Below, in pieces: positions 13,374-25,151 of a stretch of 64,000 bases of DNA (within the stretch, counting starts at the first letter, position 1; each line of letters begins with the position of its first letter). Location of the stretch: NCBI GenBank assembly GCA_013396915.1, contig VWZL01001309.1, positions 109,379 through 173,378 of the forward strand, written 5' to 3'. The stretch is from Stercorarius parasiticus (Eukaryota > Chordata > Aves > Charadriiformes > Stercorariidae). The position numbers and the translations under genes are program-made. Below the pieces are notes generated by a model that did not search any database, had not been told where the DNA came from, and saw only the letters and a program-made list of their open reading frames with translations.

Positions 13374-16300
13374 CAAGGATAATCCCTTGACCAGTAGGCA
13401 CAAATATTCATTCCTCTTTAATGTTAATTAGTGCACTATTCATCCTATATTTCACAATTTAATGAAAGCAAGCAAGTTGCTGGGGACTTTATTAAAGCTC
13501 AAAACATCTTTCACCTTATTTATCCGGAACGCAATAAAACTGTTCAGTCACAGACTTGCAGCCTCCAGCTAGGTTCCTGCTATTAGCCTTAAATCACTTT
13601 TAGAGTTGCAATAACAGTAAGTTGCCAAACTCAAATATACAGCTATCTACATCTGCTAGACAGTTTGTCTTACTGGACAGTCTGGAAGAATTTCAAACTG
13701 TAAAGTTGACCCAAACTGTAAAGTTTTTTGCTGCTTACCAAGGAATCAATACTTTTTAAATCTGCAAATTAGCATTTGAAAAATGTACTTGGAAGAATGT
13801 TGAAGAGCCAATTTTTTTTTTTTCTTTAAGGGAGCATAAGATAGCCTCTCAAAAAATCGCATGTAGACAGGAGTTTTGAAAGGTAAGTATTGCCTGTAAA
13901 TGGCTGAATCTCTAAATTTCCAGCCTGAATCATGAGGCAGCTTTTCAGAAACTGTGATTTCTTCAACCGAAGAAGCTGATCAGGCTGAACAAACAAAAAT
14001 AGGGAGTATGAAACATCGTTTCATTTCATCCCTGTGCAGAGGAACTGCGGAAAGCTGGAAGTGACAGAGCATGTCTGCTGCTACCAAGCTGAACCAAGAC
14101 AGGCAGCAGCGACACCCAGCCTGCCCCAAATCAGACTCAGTGACCCCTGGTTCTGGCAGCATCGGCCTCCTCATGCAGCAAGTCATCCAAAATATCATGA
14201 ATGGGAGAAGCAAATACCCGGTTGCCCTCTCTAATGCTCAGGTCTGTACATCTTCTGTATAGACAGCATAATCAAAATGCGAACCCGTAACACTGCTGTT
14301 TCAAGACGTTCCATAAACCTACTTTTGAGCTCTTTGCATCTGATCAACATCCACGCATGCAAGGCTGATTAACTGAATGAGCTCTTAATCAAACCCATTT
14401 ACTTGCTCTGAACTGGCATGAACACACGACAGTAACCAGCGCAGTCAGAGCTGTAGGAGAGGATGGAGATGGGCAGGCAGCACTGCCATGAGCTGCACAA
14501 CTCGGACACCCGCATCCCCCTTTGCCCTGGAGAATGCCCGGCACGGTGCTCATTAACTGCCCAAACTCGCACGCGCCTACGGTTCCACTGCAAAGTCCCT
14601 ATTTCATGTCTGAAGTCACGCGTAAAATCTAAGGGCAGTGGTCCAAAATTGCTGCTGGCTTCTGTCCAAGTTGCACTTCCCACTTTTAAGTGGTATGTCT
14701 TTCTTTATAGCACGCCCCATGCAAATAGGCTAATGTATATCATTCAAAGAGCCCTTATCTCCATATGGCATATCAGTCTCTTGACTTTTTCCTTTCTTAA
14801 CTGATGCAGTTATATTCATTCTTGCCTGGGATCACGGACTGTAAATCAGAGACAAGGGAATAAAGCAGATAGAAAGCATGACCATGCTCATGGTTAGGTC
14901 TCACTGGAACAGACAGCGAGGATCTTAATGACTCCCAGACTCTCTAAAGGTCTCGAGCAAACTACGCTTTCACAGAGGTGCCCCCTTTGGCTATATGCAC
15001 AGTACACGTGATTCTCATTTTATCTGCCTGCACCAATGGCATGTGCAACCCTAAGACAGCTGCACTGAGTTCATTACGTACAACTTCACAGGTCTGATGA
15101 GGGCAAGACATTAACAACCACACCGAAGAAAACGGTTTCAAAGTATAACGAGTTATCTTTGTTCCAGCATTGCTTAAACTTGTCCACACTATCCAGGCAC
15201 TACCCTTGATCAATGAATCCGTACTGCCCGAGCTGATGTGTCAAGTTAGCTAATCTTAACTGAAAACACGCGCTGAAGCACTTGTGATCTAGGCATACCA
15301 GTTTAAGAAATCCTCTGCAGCAGCTCTGACCTACCATACCTTCCATGGAGATAGCACGGCTGACCACGTCCTCTGCCCCTTTACATGCAAAGCGAAGGAG
15401 ACCAGGTAAAATTCCCACTACAAGGGATGGGAAGCTATCAAAATTCATTTTCAGGGTGTCACTTAACTGACTAAAGTGAAACGTGAAAGTCATTTTTTGT
15501 ACTTGTAAATAAGCATCTGTTTTAAGGGTCCTATTCAGAGAAACTATTTTAAGTTAACAGTGGCACGTGTTTATTATTGAAGTCTAGGAGCTTGAACATA
15601 AGGTTACATTTCTATGGATGTATTTAATAAAAATATCTTTGGAAAAGACAACCAAGGAAACCTGATCAATACAAGTAACACACTAGGTTAATTTTTGTCA
15701 TGAAAAAGTTCATTTTCAAGTGTTCAGAGCCAAATGCAAACATTTGCACTAAAAAAACTCTTCTATGACAAGGCTTAAAATATGGTAAAATGGGAAAATA
15801 CATAACATGGACACTGAATATAAAGAGCTAATTTTACAATAGTCATACTGAAATTGATTGTAATGGAGGTTGTATTGAGAAAAATCTCATCTCATCTAAT
15901 CTAAACATTAAATAGCTTACCAAACCACAGGATCTATTTTCTTCTGTGATACGTTGTATAATGGTTTCATCCTGTCCCAAAACAAGTCCTCCTCCAACTA
16001 TTCAGTTTGCTGAAATAACACACATGCCTACACAACTTCTTTTTTCTTCTCAATAGAAAACAAAGCAAAATAATTTATTTAGTTTTGCTAACTACAAGTG
16101 CTGGCCCTTGAGGAATGTAAGGCTAGGTTGAAGGAAGCTGTAATAAACTGCAAATTAATTTTGCCGATAGGGCCAGCGACGGGACCTGATTTTTCATTCA
16201 GAAAAGGCAATACATTGTATTATATTATAATGTAGATTAAATAATGCTTACTAGCGAACAAACAGAGCAGTCAAGAGACACAGCATGAACTACACAGAAT

Positions 16301-19300
16301 CTAAGTGCCTTGCCTCCATTATCTGTCAAGGTATTTCTAAATGCCAGAGGACAAAGAGAGGCTGTTCGGGTTTTTTTCTTTTTTGGAGGATTTACTATAT
16401 GTCTGTCTCACAGCTATGGCAGAATGGCATAGCAGCTGTCGCAGCTATGGTGAAGTATATTTGCTCGATATTTCCAACAAGCACTGGCTTATCCATATCA
16501 GTTTAAAATAGTTGAAGTAAACAGCAAATCCTCAGAGCATATGGAAATATCTGAACTATTATTTAAATACATTCTTTTCTATGTACTTTCAAAACTTACA
16601 GAGACAATAATAAATTTTTTCGAGCCAGCTAAACTCTACGCTTTTCCTCTTCAATTTAAAAAAATCTTTAGTCATCAGCAAGGCATGTTCTGCTCTCCTG
16701 TAACTACATTCATCAATTACTCCCAAGACTTCTTCCTGGCCAGATCTTAGATCATGTCATTGTTTCAACTAACACTTCTGGATCGTGTTCAAATCTCTTT
16801 TACACTTGTGGCTTTTACTTCAGTGCCCTCTTTCAGTTCTCCCTGTACATCTTGGATTTGTCTTCAAATCATTTCACAGGTATCTCCTCCCACTGGTATA
16901 ACTCTCAATTTAATTTCTTTTCCTTTCCAGCCAACCCCACCTTTCCAATCCTCCCCTATTCTATTCCCATCATCTCACCACAAATGTCCATAATCATCCT
17001 TGAATCTTAACTGCCTCACAGTCCACAACCTGGGATGTTTCCAAAGGCTACCACATACCCCTTTTCATGATAATCTACTTTTTCCTCATCCCTCAGCTAA
17101 ATCATTCACTTGGGCCTATTTTTGCCTCATCTACAGAGATCCTCCTCTGGCCAACCCAATACTGCCACAACCGCACCAAGAAACACAAGTGGATTTGCAG
17201 TTATTACACTAAGCGTCTCCCAGCCTCTAGCTTTTAAACACAATGAACCAAAGGTGACTGTCCTCACCTTCACTTCCAGCCACGGATCTTACCTAAATGC
17301 TGACCCCCTGCCCCGACAACCCTACCCTGAATAATTCATCAGCCTTCCACCAAGTGTAACATCATTCAGCATTTCCGTGTGTGCACACCTGGTCACTGAG
17401 CAGGAACGATGTGCCCTGCGTAATTCAGAAAAACCCTCTCCCTCCTTCCCGAGAGGGATTACATCTACTGTAATAAATGCAAAGGCACATCATCTACCAG
17501 AGGAGAGCGTGGGCTTTTCTATTCCTGTTAACGTTTTTCAATTCAGAACCACACAATTGTTAACCTACATTTCCCATGTGAGTTTAACTTCATAGCTTCC
17601 CTTTTCTGTTACTTTTTCCACACTTACTGCAGCTATCTCAAAACCAGCCTGCGGAGTCTATGAGCACCTAGTATTTTTAGAGCTAGCTGTTTGGGGACTT
17701 CTGAGCGCTGCTACAACACAGCAACTACACAACACCAAAGGCAGGTGCCAAATGCCACATCGCCAGGAATGTATTTTGGACTGAGAGAGGTCAGAATACT
17801 TAGCGTAGCACCGCTCCTTTGTAAACAATATGAAATTGCACTGTAAGCTAAATGCGTTATACAAGCGAGATATAAATCTCACCATCATTCCCGTTTTTGA
17901 AAAATCACCCTACGTTACACAGATCATCAGGACAAGTTGGGCAATTCACCAATAATTATTCAACTGTCCCATAAGGGAGCCTGAGAGAAGGGACAAAATG
18001 ACAGTTTGGAGACAACTTGGGCCTCTTGCACCACTGGGAAACTGCAAAGTCACAGGTGGGCCACCCTTAAAACTTGTTAAGCTCTTAACCACTACGAAAG
18101 AAGAAATTCATTCAACAGGGAACAATATCTTCCTTCTAGAAGTATTCATAAAAACATTTACTTTCAGGGTTTTTTCTCCCTTACAATATTCGGATAATAT
18201 TTTAGCAGGACTGTCCTGGCTCTCACCTACAAGTGAATTAGGGCTTTATGGCTCCCATAAACTTGTTTCAAACCACACCGGGTCGCCCCAAGAGTTCCTT
18301 CACAGAGGATATAGTTTCAGAACTACTTCCAGAGACTTGAACCGCTTTCTCTATGGGGAGAAAAAGAATATTGCTGTAATAGACCAACCTTTCTTCAGAT
18401 ATGTCGATATCTGAAGGATGTCAGTTCATTGTGAGAATTTGGGAGCTGGCATGGCTCCAAAGGCTCCATATATTTCCAAAGGGACCTTGCCTGTAATTTT
18501 AACTCATTAAAACAAAAGTGCATGGCTGGAAAAGGGTAGTACATATTTAAAAATCTCGCTGTGATTCAAACACAGCTATATTACTTGCACCAGTGATTTG
18601 GTAGCGTCATTTCACAAAAGCAAAAGACAACAGGTTTTACTTCTACGACCAGCCTGCATTCTTTGCACACCACATGAAAGAGAAAGAACAATGGAAATGT
18701 GGCTGAATGTGAGAAAGGACCAAACTGCAAGGGCTTTTTGGGTGGGGGTGGAGAGAAACACACATACTACAAAAATCTAATAATTCCCCACCCAAGCATT
18801 GCTAGTGAATGACCTCACTGGTTTCCTACATACACTCCGGCAGCCTTCCTGCCATCACCCTGTTGAGCCAAGCAATGATGTCAACAGTCCACCTGTGTGA
18901 GTGATGTAGCCCTCTGGGTCACGGTCACAGAGAACTTGGATAAAAGCTATGCCAGTGTTAATTAAATGCACCTCTTGTTTCACTGCTGATTTCCTCCGAT
19001 AAGGCCCATCTCATTTTTCCTGGAAAGACTTCCATGCTGTAAGGGAACCAGAGCCAACCATAACACAAAACAAATATTGCTTAGAGAATATGAAGACAAC
19101 GTTAAATATTTAGTTTTAAAAAAAATGATTGCCTGTCAGTGCTGGTGTAAATACGAATTTCAATAATTTACATGTGCTAATGACAAGGTTAAACTACAAA
19201 TGTTAGTTACTGCGGACAGTTTATTACCTTTCAGCAGTACTTATCTCTTTCATTTGTAATGCTCTTCCCAATTAAATTGGAGCAGAATTCTAACAACCTG

Positions 19301-21867
19301 CTTTACCACTGGTAAGTTCTGCCAGGTTGGAGTGACGGGAGCTTGTCCAGCAAAAAAATATGCTGTGAGAATGGAGTTTGACATTTAATTAGCATCAGAA
19401 TTACCACTACAAATTGAATGAACATGTTGTCCAATAGCATTTATTCTGTCATCACAAAGGTCTTAGCTCTAAGAAGGCTCTAAGCAGCTTAGGTGTTAAG
19501 GATCCTCCTCCATTAACACAATTAGCCAGCAAGTAATGAAAGGAAAAAGATATATACTGCTCCTTCTTTTTCTCCTATATAAAGAAATCTAATCCACTGT
19601 CATGACTGGATGCTTTCACCATATGCTGTCACCAGGATTTCTGTAATCCCTCTACTCATAGCATCTGACCTCCAGCCACTTTAAGCCTTCAGGACATGCC
19701 CTTTTATACTTGCTTTGTTCTTGTAGACATTTTTTGGATAGCTTTATTAGTAAGACAGTTGTCAAAGGAAGACTCCCAGTTTTGGAATCTGACATCCAAT
19801 ATATTCCTTCTTGCACAACTTAAAAAGTACCGTGAGCCCTAAGACTCAATTGCTGACAGCAACACACACTAAAAATCTGAAGAGGTGGCAACGTAGAAAA
19901 ATGATCTCAAAAGTAGTGTTACAACTCTATTATAAGAGTTTGTTTCCTGATGATCACAGCTCTCAATTCTGAAAGGCAGCAAGTTGGACCTCTTGCCATA
20001 AATTTAATTTTAGAGAAAGAATTGTATGGTAAGGATGTTAGGAATACATTCATATTCATTCGTTCATTCTGATTTGTAGCAATTGTGATAGTTCCAAGGA
20101 GTGTTCTGTCCCACATTCCTGAGCATTAGCAGTATTTTCCAAACAACCAACAATCGATGTCTGTCTATTTAGATTTTTAGCTCTTGGGGATCTTATGTTT
20201 ATACAGTACCTTGGCCTACAAACTCTCTTGGAATACATAACACTACAAGAATACTGCCTGCCCAGTTCCTGATATGGGAAAAGTTCCATGGCTATACTAC
20301 CTCTCACCAAAGTCAGGGTAACTAAACTGGACATATTTTTACAACCTCCCCCAGTAAGAAATCCTGTATATAAAATGTCCTTCATAAGAACCATATTTTT
20401 CGTTTCTAGGCTGAAACCAAAAAAGAGAGGTAATCCTTGAACTTGTTTGGTCTATACCGCTCCTATGGACAGTTCCTATGGATTTATGAGGCTTAACTGC
20501 AGCTAGTTTGTGTTGAAGCGTGCAGAGTGTGACTCATTCAGAAAGCTCAACCCAAGAACATTTCACTCTGACATCCTACAGGATAGATCCCTCATGGATT
20601 TGAGGTAGTCGCTGCCCATTCTTCACATTAAGTCCTTCTCACAACTTTATGACACACAACTTCCAGCTAGGACTCATGACAAATTTTATTCTGTCACCAG
20701 TAATTGGAATTTGGTCTTACACAATTTAAATACGCAGCTGTGTTCCACTTCTGGTGGATGCATATAATGCGGCCGTGGAGGAGGAAAGCATGTCCCCAAG
20801 TCCAGTGAGTTAAAGTGACACAGTTTCCTGAACTCCAGGAACTCTCCTGGTCAGAAAGTACTTCCTTCCTTGTTTCAAACACTTGATTGTTTCAGATGGA
20901 ATTCAAAACAATAGATTAGAAACTTTCAACCTTTCCTAAGTGTACTGCTACACAAGGAAATCAGGCCGTGCTCTGGGAAGATGAGATAACCTTGGGAGAG
21001 TACTCTTTCCGGAAATGCAATGGCTTTTGCATCCCTTCTCTAGCACCATTCGATGAATCAGCTACATATAAGCAATAATTCATGCTATGAGGTGTCAGAC
21101 GCAATTCAACTACTGTTTGCAGTAAGATGTGCGTGGCTGTCAAAAGGCATGAGCTAACTAGCTTATCAGCTACTTTAATAATACCAGGAGCTTCCTAATC
21201 TAAGTCTGTACTTTTAAGGACAGGTAGGAAGAAAGGATGACAATTGCCTCTTTTTAGCACCCCATGGTTTAAATCTCTAAAAAGGAGAAAGAATGCGTTA
21301 CTACCACTGCAGTTAGAAGCCTGTCCCTTCCCACCATAACTTAGTTTTACAGAACCAGCAGAGATGTTCACAAGGACTGATAGATCAGGCTCATCAGCTG
21401 AAAAGCAATAATTTTCATCATACACTTTTCCCTAACACAATTCCTTTCATCATCTAAATACATTACAGAATGCTTTGTAATGACGTATGAAAGATATAAC
21501 ATTTAGAATATAATCATGTAACTTTTGCAATTTGAATAAGGAAAGGCAACAGCCATGTAAATTAATGTTTCGGCTGCATTAGGATGCCTAAGTATCCCAG
21601 ACTAACTGAAAAACATCAGAAAAAGAACCAATGGCAAGAGTCATTCTCTCAGATCCTGTAGTCAAAGCTCTCACATGATATTACATTTTCCTAATTCTCT
21701 TTTCCCTTCGATGTAGAGCTACAAGAAGCATGAGGATAAAATTATTATAAAAACCCAAGAACCTACCTGGTTCTACACATTATTTTTAGAGGCAAACAGG
21801 AAATGCACTTCCCTGTCAAGCTGGGTCAAAGGAAGGGGAGTGATCGAGTTGAATACTCTGCACTCAC

Positions 21868-22020
21868 CGTTCCTACCAAAGGGTAGATGAATCCAGCTCC
21901 AATACTGGCTCGCACCTCACTAATTGGCAAAATGAAACCAGTGGGAACGCCCTTCCTCTCAGGCTGATGGGAGAGGGATAGGTGAGTTTTTGCCATACAA
22001 ATGGGAAGATTTCCAAATCC
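21868..22020 (-). CDS. MTHFD1L: MTHFD1L coding exon, probably the last but one
   Basis: This 153-nt exon (51 codons, phase 0 at both ends) reads [40 protein letters not shown] and [11 protein letters not shown]. The acceptor is cccttttctgttag and the donor is gtgagtgcag. [12 protein letters not shown] and GAGF-YPLVGT are among the most conserved blocks near the C-terminus of the synthetase domain. Roughly residues 899-949. In the family the protein continues with a short tail beginning MSTMPGLPTRPCFYD, which must come from a further exon. I found no such exon between here and position 1. Confidence 0.96.
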
Positions 22021-23716
22021 CTAACAGAAAAGGGAAAGAAAAGAAAAGAAAAATGTTTTTAAGATTACAGTAAAGACAGATTATAATTTCACTTTGTTAT
22101 CAGTATCTTCTAGAAATCCTAAAATCCATATAGCAACAGTCAACCTCAGTTTCTTAACAGCTAATATTTCAGAAATGGACAGAATACTGTATTTTAAATG
22201 CTATTCTCTCTCAGCTCAGGCCTGTATCTCCAAAGACTTGGCTGTAGTGATATCCAGCTTCTAGAGTGGGTTCTCAATCCAGGGTTAGGTGCAACAGTTG
22301 CCCATACAATGACTAGAGAGTGCTGTTTTCAGAAAGGGCGCACATCAGGTACCACACTGAACAAGAAGCCTACACCAACTCAACAAAACCCCAGTATGGC
22401 ACTTCCCTCTGGGCTCTAATGACCTAGTTAGATACCTACTTGAGACCAGGATTCACAGTCCAAAACTCTCTAAGGGTACTAATGCCTTCTTGGGGGTAAA
22501 CACAAATGGCTCATGATGCTTTGCTTTGTTTTTAAACACGACAAAAACTGTGCGAGGAGATGGCACCCACTTCACTAACGATGGTGCAGTAGTTACTCAA
22601 AAAGTGGGAGAAATCAGGGAAAGGCGCTCAGCAGCTCCCCCCACACTATTTGTCTTCCAGGTTATTGATTAACCTTGAGTCGGGCGCCTTCCACTATTCT
22701 GTTCAATGCCTTGACAAACAGGGATGCAATTCACAAGGCCAGGAGGAGAGGCGGCACTCCAGGGAATTGCCTCTGCAGCCCAGCCTAGACGACAATCCTT
22801 TAATGGCATTGCGAAAATATTTCCTCGTACTACTAATGTTTAGACTAAAAAATGGATTAGAGAATCACCGCAGGAAAAGATAAAGACATGGATTATCTTG
22901 CTTCAAGTACACTAAGTAAGCTTCTTTTCCATCTAGAAAATCAAATTCTCAGGAGATTTGCATTATAGAGAAGATGGCTATACTTCTGCCTGTCTCACCA
23001 GGCTGCTGAAGTATACTCAGGAATTTTTCCATGACCGTTGTTCATAGTTTCTATTTCCTGACAGAAAGGCTCCAGCCATGTTTATGTGCAGAAGCCATTC
23101 CATTACATAAAATACATTCACCTCTCCACGTGGTTTCAAAACTGTTTTCAAAACGTAACAAAACCCACTCACACGTGATCTAGGAACGGTGATCTATTTT
23201 ACCTTCTAGCATTTATAACCCGTTGAAAATACGAACAGAAGGAAAACAGATTTTACAAGTATTGTGAGCTTTGTGATTAAAGTGTATAGCTGTGCATATG
23301 TCTTTTTGTGTTTGCAAACTCATTTTTTTGCAGGTACAAATGAACACTCATATGCTAAAACCAGGCACATTCACTAGCTGCTACTTTTGCAGATGTGCAG
23401 TTGTCACATTTAAGTCAGCAAGCCAAAATTACCACTCTGCATAGAAAGCACAGAGTTTCATCAGCAATTTCAGAATGACTCCAAACACCACACACATCTT
23501 ATGGGAGATAGCTTTCAAGGTTAAAACCATTCTGTTCTATCTAATCTAATCTAAACCAATCCATACTGGCCTCCACAGGTTAGCACCATGGGTAAGCTCA
23601 CGCCTTTCAGCAAAGCTTGACTAAACACTCCAATCTGAGAACCTTTTACACCCTGAGGCTTCCTAAAACTCTCATCCAGCAGGTACCTGATCGTGTAAAT
23701 TCACTCGTGTTCTTAC
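22021..23716 (-). other. MTHFD1L: MTHFD1L intron, 1.7 kb
   Basis: The intron runs from gtaagaac at 23716 to ttctgttag at 22021. It holds short simple tracts (A/G-rich at about 22028-22055; TCTAA-like repeats at 23536-23557). Nothing else is recognisable. Confidence 0.93.
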
Positions 23717-23824
23717 CTGCTGGGTGTAACGATCAACTTGTGACTGCGCAGCAGGAGACAACTCTATATCCTGAGCTCCATACACCTTCTGAGCAATGAT
23801 CCTTATTTTTTCAACAATAGGAAG
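23717..23824 (-). CDS. MTHFD1L: MTHFD1L coding exon (36 codons)
   Basis: This 108-nt exon is in phase 0 at both ends and reads [20 protein letters not shown] then [16 protein letters not shown]. The acceptor is ccttgtctctgcag and the donor is gtaagaac. It continues YLYNLE from the previous exon and runs into [16 protein letters not shown] in the next, the family order ([38 protein letters not shown]). Roughly residues 863-898. It lies at the downstream end of a 13.5-kb intron that carries a CR1 copy. Confidence 0.96.
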
Positions 23825-25128
23825 CTGCAGAGACAAGGAAACAATACAAGGATGAACATTAGCCAAGACAAACTAGCAATCTGAATCTGTCATCTAGATT
23901 CATCCTTGTTAAGCAGGCTTGCTAAAGCATTAAACCTGATAAAGGGCACTGGTGATGGATATGATATTCAGCTACAGGTACAAGGATTACAACTATGATT
24001 TCAGCTACTCCATCACTTAGAAGCTGCACAATTTGCACATTACAAAGCTGACAACATGAGCTTACGCTCTTGCCTAAAAGTGGGAGAAGAAAATTACTGC
24101 CATGTAGTTTTAAGAATCAAGAGCTAACACACACTGCACATACAAGGAAGCAAGCTCCACTGGGTTAACAGGGATCACTAGACAAATAAATTTAATTTCA
24201 CAGTAAAGATAACCTATACAATGAGTGATCAAGGCAAGGTAGCAGGCAGTCGGGAGAGGTTCCTCTAAGAAGCAAGGAGTTGTAGCAGAAAATTCCTGAC
24301 CCATCACTGCTCCTTTGATTGTAATTATTTTTTTTTTTTTTTATTTATGCTCACCTCCTATCCTGTAGCCTTGGTACTGTAAAGCACTTTGGACACTTAA
24401 GAAAATAAAAAAAAAAAAGAATCTGAAAGCATTCTAGGATACACTTTGAAATCACAAGTCACTAAGTTCAGCCTCAGTCCCCATGAGTATCCACATCCCA
24501 TTACTCAGCTCAAACTGAACGCCTGTTCTGCCTTTATGTCTTCTATTTGAAGGCAGATGCAGACTCTCACATTCAGGCTGTTAGAAATCCTTTAGAAGAT
24601 TTTCAGCAGAGTTTTTTGTGGTCAGACGAGGCATACTTTTTGTGCCATCATTTCTATTTATTTAAACAACTCTTTCCTCTTTCTCTCTCCTTCTGTTTTG
24701 AATGACCTTGAAGAAAGCAATTATGACCCCTCTAGCCTCTTTTAAACAAGCCAACCTCTTGGACTTCTTTCAATTGGAACAGGACAATGGACGAAGGATC
24801 ATACCACCAGTTCAGCTACTTCAGTGCTGCCCGCAGATGGCCAGAGGTGTGTGCAATACTCCAGGGAACACCCCAGCAGTAATTTGTAGTCTAGCATATT
24901 TAATCAACAACACATGTGGAAGGTGATGGACAAAATCTAAAGAGATACCACTTGGGGAAGACGACTTTGTAATCTCAAGCAATACTAAAAGCACCGGCAT
25001 ACAAAGTAGAACTATTTAATTTTATTCCAACCAAGGCAAGAAATGGGTTTGTGAGTAACAAACTCTATCTGGTGCACTTATGGGAATTTCCATAGTTAAT
25101 CCCATTTTTGTAATGCCTGTCTAAAAGC

Positions 25129-25151
25129 AATGGTTTTGCTGCAAAACCATT
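25129..25151. repeat. Perfect palindrome, two 11-bp arms
   Basis: aatggttttgc and gcaaaaccatt are exact reverse complements separated by a single T. As a hairpin it would form about 10 pairs with a three-base loop. Intronic; function unknown. Confidence 0.95.

Larger units (their letters stand above)
1..21867 (-). other. MTHFD1L: Presumed last intron of MTHFD1L (3' part runs off the window)
   Basis: This non-coding stretch starts at the donor gtgagtgcag after the exon at 21868. No coding exon could be supported. I looked on the minus strand for the expected tail (MSTMPGL, FYDIDLD) by scanning for reverse-complement patterns such as ggcatNgt and RTCDATRTC, and found only coincidences without splice context. 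Contents: a CR1 tail at 1-127, a 5'-truncated CR1 at 5320-6066, a purine/G-rich tract at 8370-8498, a perfect hairpin at 13338-13373 and a pyrimidine-rich stretch at about 16750-17600. The rest is ordinary AT-rich unique-looking DNA. It could include the untranslated end of the gene or intergenic DNA if the last exon was missed. Confidence 0.75.

Noticed and set aside
24826..24846. CTCF-like word tgcccgcagatggcc
   Set aside because: About three mismatches in the core consensus. Not strong enough to call by eye.
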